From NCBI GenBank assembly GCA_032718475.1, contig JAUCBJ010006091.1, positions 1 to 26,201 on the forward strand: a DNA stretch of 26,201 nt, read 5' to 3'. Of the stretch, positions 19,561 through 26,201 are shown in pieces. The stretch's first letter is position 1. Each line of letters starts with the position of its first letter. A program made the position numbers and the translations under genes. A model generated the notes under the pieces. That model was not told the origin of the DNA and made no database searches. It was given only the letters and a program-made list of their open reading frames with translations. The stretch is from Nemertoderma westbladi. Lineage: Eukaryota > Xenacoelomorpha > Nemertodermatida > Nemertodermatidae.

Positions 19561-20424
19561 TTAGATTAATATTGCTGCACAACTACAGTGAGTGATGCAC
19601 TGCCCACACATCAGAGATAATTATGCCATGCAGTGTGCGTTATTACAGTAGTAGAAAGTTATTCATTGAGTGTTTGAGGCCTGACAGTTGTCTGTGTCTG
19701 CTGATCACAAGTCAAGTAAGTAGGTCAATGTATATTTTATTCAAATTACTTAATTTATACGGTGTACAACACTTCAAAATGCATTGGTATCCAGAAGCTA
19801 CCGCCGTCTAGGCTGGTAGGCGAATCGCCCATGTAAGTTTCACGAAATTATCACAATAAATTAAATAAAAATATAACGCCGTGCCGACCTAAACCAAAAT
19901 GCAGAACCATCGCGTAGTGGAATCCTGAACATCCATTATATACATAAAGAAGCTGACTCAGTGACCAGTTAACCAGTTAACCACAAAAATCAATAATGGA
20001 ATGACAGCTGACTATAAAGATTCAACAATCAACATTCATGTGAATGTCAATGTATTTTCATTGATTGAATTTCAATTTAGGTTAGTCAAGGACATGACTC
20101 AGTTGCGTTCTAGTAAAGTAATTAATATCTGAATGTAATGTACTGTACTTCGTACCGGTACTGTAAGCACATAACCCGTAGAACAATAGGCCTACCTACG
20201 CCTTTCCATCGGAATCAGCTGTTTTTACACAATTTAATTTGTTTTTTTCCTACAATATCACCCACCCTAACTCATCCTGTACAGTATGTTGTTTTAGTTC
20301 GCCCATCTGTATCTATTCAGCACCTTTTGCTAACCTGTAAAACAAGCCGATTGAAAATCTACAGTAAACACCCGTGCATATAATGCGTATTTTTTGAAGT
20401 ATATTTCCTGCGTATACATTTTTA
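19561..20424. other. AT-rich stretch, nothing firm
   Basis: A 62-codon plus-strand frame (19623-19811) may be further LINE decay. A TAGGCCTA lies at 20187-20194. No gene supported. Confidence 0.45.
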
Positions 20425-20625
20425 ATTTGTGTAAAATACGCATTTTAAACTGTGAATTTTAGTAATCAAAATACCTCGCACTGCTTCACGGATTTCGTTA
20501 TTATATGCCACATTACCATCAGGAAAAATATAAACATCCTTTCCATTGGAAAGAGACATCATTGGGTAAACCCAAAGGGAGTAAAGCGATGCTATTGGAC
20601 GGTTCAGCTCCCCATCAATTCCTTT
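20425..20625 (-). CDS. Unassigned coding-like segment, possible exon
   Basis: The minus strand is open from just after a TAG (20626-20628) for 67 codons. Its first two thirds have protein-like composition: GELNRPIASLYSLW, then NGKDVYIFPDGNVAYN and NEIREAVR. The preceding CGTTAG could be an acceptor, and G/GTATTT at 20474 a poor donor, which would give a 151-bp exon. I do not recognise a family. The plus strand is also open over this region, so the frame may be fortuitous. Confidence 0.3.
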
Positions 20626-20659
20626 CTAACGCTCTTCGATTTTGAATGATTATTTGCAC

Positions 20660-21030
20660 TGAAATTGAATGCTGATGGGCTAAAGGCGGTGGCTGGGAAA
20701 ACAGTTGTTGGGAAGGTTACAATCAGTGTTTGTGTTGCAGCAGTTGCAGCTTAGTATTGCTGGATGGGGAAAGAAACATGCCAAAATAAATAACTTAATA
20801 ATTGTTTTAACATCCATAATTTGAATATATATGTAATTTAAATACGGGTTTTGAGATTAGGATTTGGGAGGGAACAATAAAGCTCTACCGAATTTTTTGA
20901 ATTTTATTTGTATTTTTTGCACTAGGACTAAGGACCCGTGATGGCCCAGAAATTCGGCAAACTTTCATAGATTATAACATAGAAATTGACTTTGAAATCA
21001 ACATCAAGGTCGCATTGAGAATCAAGTTTA
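20660..21030. other. Spacer, nothing recognised
   Basis: AT-rich, no gene, RNA or repeat seen. Confidence 0.5.
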
Positions 21031-21045
21031 CCTTCACTAAAATTG

Positions 21046-21257
21046 GAGACCGGACAATTGCGACCCGGACAATTGCGACCCGGACAATTGCGACCCGGAC
21101 AATTGCGACCCGGACAATTGCGACCCGGACAATTGCGACCCGGTCAATTGCGACCCATGATTTTAAAAAAAATTTATGGGTCGCAATTGACCGGGTCGCA
21201 ATTGTCCGGGTCGCAATTGTCCGGGTCGCAATTGTCCGGGTCGCAATTGTGCTAACA
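21046..21257. repeat. Mirror-image 15-bp minisatellite (hairpin), flanked by 12-bp direct repeats
   Basis: Seven units of CGGACAATTGCGACC run forward (21051-21155). A 23-base centre CATG...TTTATG (21156-21178) follows, then four and a partial unit in reverse complement (21179-21250). The innermost unit on each side is the same variant (CGGTCAATTG against CAATTGACCG), so the arms are true mirror images and pair perfectly near the loop. The block is bounded by TCACTAAAATTG at 21034-21045 and again at 21258-21269, which looks like a target-site duplication. Period 15 keeps reading frames open on both strands; no protein is implied. Confidence 0.93.
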
Positions 21258-21269
21258 TCACTAAAATTG

Positions 21270-22095
21270 TCTTGAGTTTGAAATTTGAATAAAGCGGGAA
21301 TCTCAAAGCAATACTTAGTCAAGTTGAAATTGAAACTTGAAATTTCTTGAAAATCACCTTGGTAATTAACAGGTAACAGCATAACATTAAAATGCTACAT
21401 CTACGGCATTTCTATACAGTATATGTGCGCAAATTAACAGCAAGTGGAAAAATTGATATCCAGCACACATTACGCGCGAGCAATACAGTTTCGACTATTG
21501 TTTTGGTTAGAAAACATCGCCTCTGTAAACTGCTCCTTTGTGCGCCCAAGTGATAGAATTGCTAATTTGCTATATATAGCCTACTGATCGTTCATCGGAT
21601 ATATGATATATAATAACAAGCTTTTAGTTGATCGCAAGAAGTTAATTTTATGATCATTCGAAAGATAACAAAATTACCATTTCCTTTGGCCTTTTGAATA
21701 GTGGCTGAGATAGCAGAACTTCAACAAAATTTTTTGCATAAAATGGATGTTTGTGTCTCAGTTTTATAAAATAATTCACTAATGGGCAATTTAAGTATCG
21801 TCATCATTGTAGAGAATCATCATTAAATTCGAATGGTAAAATAAACCATCTTTTTGTTTATCAAACGACCAAACGACTTTATCTGGGTTTCGACGACAAA
21901 GTGTGTCTGCCTGCTTTGTTGGACATCGCGTCCGTATGTACAGTAAGCCTACTGCAGTACTGTGTGTGTGTAGACTCCGTTTCTGTGACTGTAAACCAGA
22001 ATGCAGAGGGGGCGAGTGGGGTGTGGGGGAGGGGGGAGTTATGGAGTTACAGAAGTCTCATTTGCTTTTAAGTCCCATGAATAATGAATAATGTC
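21270..22095. other. AT-rich spacer with one dispersed-repeat end
   Basis: TTGTTTTGGTTAGAAAAC ... CTGTAAACTGCTCCTTT (21497-21540) is a diverged minus-orientation copy of the end repeated at 8938 and 9595. A G-rich tract (about 22008-22037) and a GT microsatellite (21959-21970) are present. No gene seen. Confidence 0.5.
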
Positions 22096-22103
22096 CCCTA
22101 TTG

Positions 22104-22161
22104 CGAACTTTAGGTCCTCTTTAAACGAATTTAGGTCCCCAGCATGTGAATTTAGGTCCCC
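22104..22161. repeat. Three copies of GAATTTAGGTCCCC
   Basis: One diverged (22104) and two perfect copies (22127-22140, 22148-22161), spaced 21-23 bp. Confidence 0.75.
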
Positions 22162-22400
22162 AAATTATTGTTGTTACATCACGGCAAAAGTTATGATCAT
22201 AATGATTAAAGACCGGTCACTATAGAATATTAATATTAAATCGAGCCCAACATTACATGGTATTGGCTGAATAGGGTTGATGCGCGAAAAATTGTTGGGC
22301 TAGAAACAATCGAATAAGGGGTAACAAGGGGCCCAAAATCGAGTGGCGGGGTGTGTTTTTGTAAACGGTCGAAATGGTGGGTTTAAGTAAGCCTGGGAAG

Positions 22401-22447
22401 CCAATTTTGAAAATCTGCTGTGATTGGCTGCTACACATTTGACGTCA
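22401..22447. promoter_or_regulatory. CCAAT boxes and CRE cluster
   Basis: CCAAT (22401-22405), an inverted CCAAT as GATTGG (22422-22427) and a full CRE palindrome TGACGTCA (22440-22447) fall within 47 bp. This arrangement is typical of CREB-responsive, TATA-less promoters. No transcript start or exon nearby supports it, so it is a motif cluster only. Confidence 0.35.
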
Positions 22448-22449
22448 CT

Positions 22450-23390
22450 ACGCAGAGCTCTGATAATAATTTCTTATATTGGATTCTATGGTGGGTGATT
22501 TTAGATCCATTCAAATACACACACTTAATGTCAATTATTTCACACGTGGCTTATATCAATTGATATATGGCGTGTCTTTTGACACTACAATTAATGAAAT
22601 TCATGGTGATGAACATTGATAAAATGAATCTTTTCACAATTATAAACTAGCAGATTGCCTGACCAGTATGCAACTAGTACTGAACCACTCAGCCCTATCC
22701 ACCTATTTATTGCATTACAGTATCGGCTGGTTAAAAAGCAACTGCTAAACAACTCTAAGATTACACCGACACATGTTGTAATGATGGGTATGGGAGCTTA
22801 AAACGCGAAACAAAAAAGTAATTAGGATTTAAACGCCCACTCGAACACAATATTGTACTGAAGTAACAGCATTCGAATTTGCAACGATTGTGTTTTTCTC
22901 AGAGCTGCATGCGGAATAAACGCACACGTTTTGCCTTTGATGTTGATAATTAGGAGATTATTTGTTGATATATTTCGATATCTGATCGCGTTGGGAATTC
23001 ATAAAGCCCCGTAACAATAGCGTAATAAAGACATCTTCCATGAACTATTGTTGTTGTAGTTTTAACCTACAATTGGAATTGAAGCTAAATAATAACATTA
23101 AAAGTGAATTGTATAATATTTTTGTGCCATATATGTAGGTAGATTGGTGTTATAATGTCCTACTATGCACACCGGGTTTTCTGTGATTAAAATATAATTA
23201 TGTAATATATCAATGGATTTAATGTTTAGCTGGAAGAACATAGGGGAGCTTGCTCTTAGGATATCCATGATATTATATGTCGGCTTATATTTCCGCATTT
23301 TTTATAATTCAACAAACATTTATATACAAATCTTTATTTTATGTTAATTTTAACATATCACATTTTATAATTAGCTGACCTCCCCATTTT
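22450..23390. other. AT-rich stretch, nothing recognised
   Basis: No exon, RNA gene or repeat that I can support. Confidence 0.5.
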
Positions 23391-23399
23391 CGTCGGACA

Positions 23400-23505
23400 G
23401 TTCCTGCGAAGATTGCTCGCGGGCGAAGTTTGCTGCGTCCCCTATAAACTAGTGCGACTATGTCTGTGCGACAGAACACCTGTGTCATCAGCAAAGTCGA
23501 AATCA
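23400..23505 (-). pseudogene. LINE reverse-transcriptase scrap (FADD motif)
   Basis: The minus strand reads DFDFADDTGVLSHRHSRTSL followed by a stop. F-A-D-D is the catalytic C motif of reverse transcriptases, and the following L-S-H/E pattern matches the RT at 25814-25850 (LDFADDLGVLSES). The next stretch to about 23400 stays LINE-like but shifted. A short dead copy in opposite orientation to the pieces beside it. Confidence 0.65.
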
Positions 23506-23547
23506 ACAACATATTTCAATGGTGAACGACTTTGTCATAATTGTGGA

Positions 23548-23768
23548 AACAGGGGGAGGGGGGAGGAACTGGACGCAAATCCCATCTTAGTGAATTAATA
23601 TCCTGCCTCGATGTTAAATTCTCAATTTATGGAAAGGAGCAGATTACAATGGCACTTTATTTTAACCAAAACAATAAATTAAACACAATAGAACAGGTTA
23701 CAGTTATATTTTTGAGAGTAATCAACTGTTACTTGCGTCCAATTACCCTGAAGAGGGATGCATTTTTA
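23548..23768. mobile_element. Small TIR element, copy 2
   Basis: Second copy of the 8867-9095 repeat in the same orientation, diverged by roughly one base in six by eye. The left end keeps GAACTGGACGCAAA. The right end is truncated or altered after GCGTCCAATTACCC. It directly abuts the LINE pieces. Confidence 0.75.
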
Positions 23769-23793
23769 TGCTGGCTTCACTTGGCGCTAATGC

Positions 23794-24258
23794 AGTATGT
23801 CTGCACTATGGCTGGCTTCCCTTAGACCACACGCTGATGCAGTATGCCTGCGCTGCGGGAGTCCATGCTGGGCTCTAACTGCTGAGGACACCAAATCTCT
23901 GGATGGCACATTCACAAGAATGCTACGCCGGGTACATTGTGTCAAGTACAATGCACACATCTCCAACCAGACACTATATAACATTGGAGGTGTCTCATTG
24001 GTTCCCCCAAGCTTGACACTAGAACAAAATCGCCTCCGCTTTGCAGGACATTGCTTTCGCCGTGAGGACCAGCCAGTGCATAATCTTGTACTTTGGCAGC
24101 CTCATGGAGTGAATAAGCATGGTGGACAGCCCATGACTTTCTTGAGACGCATCTTAAAGGACACTGGCCTTAAAGATGCGGATGATCTAGCAAATGTCAT
24201 GGGTGATAGGGAGTTGTGGCGGTGCAATTTTGTTGACAAGCCGGCACAGCATTCTTAA
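23794..24258 (+). pseudogene. LINE C-terminal domain fragment
   Basis: A 153-codon open frame (with upstream scrap) encoding the region after the RT core of a non-LTR element: CWALT-x-E-D-T-K-S-L-D-G, T-R-M-L-R-R, N-R-L-R-F-A-G-H-C-F-R-R, L-V-L-W-Q-P-H-G, G-G-Q-P-M-T-F and W-R-C-N at the end. This is the conserved tail seen in many marine-invertebrate LINE ORF2 proteins. It lacks the RT itself, which lies downstream in another piece, so the order is permuted relative to an intact element. It is bounded by two copies of a 31-bp direct repeat (23794-23824 and 24290-24320). Confidence 0.8.
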
Positions 24259-24289
24259 AAATGCAGCTGCAATGCAGCATGCCGATCCT

Positions 24290-24601
24290 AGTATGCCTGC
24301 GCTATGGCTGGCTTCCCTTGATCGGGTTCTGATTGTGTGCTACTCTTCAACTAGTGTTGCCCCTGTAGAGGAGGTGGAGAATTTCTGTAATGCCTGTAAT
24401 GACTGTAATGCATTTACACTTCGACCCTTCTCCAGTGATCACCGCCTTATTGTGGCCAAGGTAAGACTTAGTCTGCGTGCTAGCAGAACAACGAAATCTG
24501 CGTTGCCGCGGCATGACTGGTCCTCTCTGTTGCAACAGCCAAGTGTGAAATCCAGCTTCACACTACAGCTGAGCAACAGGTATGAGGTTCAGTTAAGTTA
24601 G
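24290..24601 (+). pseudogene. LINE endonuclease C-terminal fragment
   Basis: The open frame includes S-S-D-H-R-L-I-V-A-K-V-R-L (near 24430-24475), the final motif of apurinic-type LINE endonucleases, where the His of SDH is catalytic, followed by HDWSSLL. The N-terminal catalytic parts of the endonuclease (the N, E and D motifs) are missing. A TAG at about 24599 breaks it before the linker. It is the 5' neighbour of the RT piece and probably from the same copy. Confidence 0.75.
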
Positions 24602-25006
24602 CAGCTGCAGAAACAGTTCCTGTATACCCTCGAAATAGGAAAAGGGCCCCCTGGACTGACAACAAAATTCAGAAGTGCCAAAATGACCTCTATAAGGCGC
24701 AGAAAGAGTCCCGACTCAAACACACTACAGCTGCCAAGAATGTAGTTAAGACTGCCTGAACAGGCAGTACTCTGTTAATCTACAGGAGCTAATAAACCAA
24801 CAGGTTGATGCCATCAATGATGCTGTCGACAGCAGGCAATCATCCCAGGCATGGAAATCGATCAACTTGCTTACGGGGCGGAAAAGCCAACCAACCACCA
24901 AGGTTAAGGCTGAATCACCAGCCGATCGCCTCAATGGTTGGAAGACCTACTTTGAAAAGCTCCTCAATAATGACAGGGTATTGCCTAAAACTTTATAGAA
25001 GTAAAA
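24602..25006 (+). pseudogene. LINE linker between endonuclease and RT
   Basis: In broken frames it reads YPRNRKRAPWTDNKIQKC, then A-W-K-S-I-N-L-L-T-G-R-K-S and D-R-L-N-G-W-K-T-Y-F-E-K-L-L-N, the usual sequence before the RT in this type of LINE. There are several stops and at least one frameshift, near 24755. Confidence 0.75.
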
Positions 25007-25900
25007 GTGTCGGAGTCTGTACTCCCAGATATTCCCATTGGCGATATCTCATTTGCAGAAGTGAAGGCTGCTACAAAGAGCATTAAGACCAATCGTGCCA
25101 GTGGAGTAGATGGTGTTCCCCCTGAGGTCTTTAAAATACCTGAGTGTTTAAAGCTCATCTATCCCATCATAGTAGACATGTACCGAACAACAAAAGTACC
25201 ACAAGAAATGAAAACAAATAAGTTGGTGCCAGTTCCCAAGAAGGGCAATCTAACACTCTATGGTTCTTTTCGGGGAATCTCATTGATCTCGATTGCTGCA
25301 AAGCTATACAATAGTATTCTATTAAATCGCATCAGGGATCCCATTGAGAGACTGCTCCGTGGAAATCAGAATGGGTTCCGTAAAGGTCGTGGGACCATGG
25401 AGCCCATTTTGGCACTTAGAAGGATAATTGAAGAGTTATCAAAAAAGAAAGACAGGCATCTGGCTGTTATCTTTGTTGACTTCTTCAAGGCCTTTGATTC
25501 AGTCTCTCGCTCACGTATGTTCAGCATACTTTCATTATATGGGATTCCTGATGAAATTATTGCAGCAATCAGATCAGTATACGATGGTTCGACAACATTT
25601 GTGTCTACTGTTGACGGTGACACAGAACCATTTGAAGTGTTATGGGGCGTCCTCCAGGGAGACACACTTGCACCATTCTTGTTCATAATTGTTGTTGACT
25701 ATGTTCTACGCATGTCCTTAGATCATCATAATGATGATGGGGTGATGATAACTCCACCTACTGGCTCCAGAAGTCGAGGAAATCCTGCCAAGTACCTAGC
25801 TGATCTAGACTTTGCTGATGACTTAGGAGTACTCTCAGAATCACTAGAGGGAGCCCAACGGCTCCTCAGCTCATTAGAACATGCTGCTTCTAGTGTTTAA
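25007..25900 (+). CDS. LINE reverse transcriptase core, truncated
   Basis: A 297-codon open piece of a non-LTR retrotransposon ORF2; it begins inside a broken frame, so the apparent start is arbitrary. Seen in order: T-N-R-A-S-G-V-D-G (28-36), V-P-K-K-G-N (76-81), F-R-G-I-S-L (88-93), N-Q-N-G-F-R-K-G-R-G-T (120-130), motif A F-V-D-F-F-K-A-F-D-S with catalytic Asp (156-165), motif B G-V-L-Q-G-D-T-L-A-P (214-223) and motif C F-A-D-D (269-272). The fold copies element RNA into DNA at a nicked target. It stops at TAA soon after motif C, so the thumb and C-terminal domain are absent here. The core catalytic residues are intact, but the element is dead as a whole. I do not assign the clade. Confidence 0.9.
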   Translation: MSESVLPDIPIGDISFAEVKAATKSIKTNRASGVDGVPPEVFKIPECLKLIYPIIVDMYRTTKVPQEMKTNKLVPVPKKGNLTLYGSFRGISLISIAAKLYNSILLNRIRDPIERLLRGNQNGFRKGRGTMEPILALRRIIEELSKKKDRHLAVIFVDFFKAFDSVSRSRMFSILSLYGIPDEIIAAIRSVYDGSTTFVSTVDGDTEPFEVLWGVLQGDTLAPFLFIIVVDYVLRMSLDHHNDDGVMITPPTGSRSRGNPAKYLADLDFADDLGVLSESLEGAQRLLSSLEHAASSV

Positions 25901-26201
25901 ACAGTATACCAGTATAAATTTACAGTATATAGTATAAACAGTATATTAATATCCTATAATTGATATTTATATTTACTCGTAATTTGTAACCATTGACCTG
26001 AATTAGCAACAAATACTTCTTGCAAAACTTCGGGTAATGTAATTGAATGGTGTAACCTTTGACTCGCCTATGCTAATTTTCAACTCTTATTTTGTAACCT
26101 TTGACATGCCATTTTCGAAAGAGAAATTTTGTAACATTTAACACGTTGTAACATTTGACTCTTTGTAACCTTAGACGCGGAATCGTTCTCAATTATTATA
26201 A
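25901..26201. repeat. AT-rich 3' flank with two loose motif series
   Basis: First, ACAGTATA-type repeats (25901-25945). Then about six irregularly spaced copies of TTGTAACCTTTGACNYG (near 25984, 26051, 26092, 26129, 26147 and 26163). There are no genes. The second series continues to the window edge. Confidence 0.6.

Noticed and set aside
19750-19840. Possible plus-strand exon ending at CCAT/GTAAGT
   Set aside because: No acceptor found and peptide not recognised. It overlaps the likely tail of the decayed LINE.
21015-21382. Open frames on both strands (86 and 136 codons) with TIATR/VAIVR repeats
   Set aside because: Produced by the inverted 15-bp minisatellite; same peptide pattern on both strands reflects the palindrome.

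Overview
The window reads as nuclear DNA of an animal, most likely a marine invertebrate. It is AT-rich and repeat-dense, with exon-sized coding islands that have canonical GT/AG splice borders, decayed non-LTR retrotransposons, small terminal-inverted-repeat elements, several minisatellites and long G or C homopolymers. The palindrome TAGGCCTA is over-represented. I cannot name the species; an echinoderm, hemichordate, mollusc or similar would fit. Nothing prokaryotic is present (no operons, no CRISPR, no rRNA or tRNA seen).

The one host gene I can support runs on the minus strand and is easy to miss because its exons are short. Exon 1 (13762 down to 13606, 52 codons plus 1 nt) has an ATG, an acidic cysteine-containing N-terminus and a GTAAGT donor. 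Exon 2 (10628 down to 10509, 120 bp) follows a TTACAG acceptor, ends at a GTGAGT donor and encodes the core of a hormone-receptor (HormR) extracellular domain (C-x8-C-W-P ... L-P-C-P ... F-x-G-V-x-Y). This is the signature of secretin-family (class B1) GPCRs, with the CRF/DH44 receptor group the closest match I recall. The two exons join in phase. Intron 1 (about 3.0 kb) is more than half filled by a 63-bp minisatellite. A possible next exon lies at 5978-6031, but it is weak. No transmembrane exon was found, so the rest of the gene should lie to the left, in or beyond the satellite.

Layout: 1-4045, a 15-bp minisatellite (about 245 copies, running off the left edge) interrupted by a 372-bp element with TTAA target duplications. 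4046-6480, a LINE scrap, a large imperfect inverted repeat with about 360-bp arms, and a second small inverted-repeat element with the same design as the first. 6480-10500, AT-rich DNA with a GC-rich hairpin block, a 63-bp tandem duplication, homopolymers and nested inverted-repeat elements. 10509-13762, the GPCR exons and the 63-bp array. 13763-19170, mostly AT-rich, with degenerate motif arrays, two GTCT-type repeats and a few unassigned coding-like scraps. 19170-19560, a decayed LINE. 20425-20625, an unassigned coding-like minus-strand segment. 21046-21257, a mirror-image 15-bp minisatellite that forms a perfect hairpin core. 22100-22450, a small repeat and a CCAAT/CRE cluster. 23400-25900, at least three LINE pieces in scrambled order, including a readable reverse-transcriptase core. 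25900-26201, AT-rich with a degenerate TTGTAAC motif series.

Most long open frames here are artefacts of tandem repeats whose period is a multiple of three and should not be annotated as proteins.
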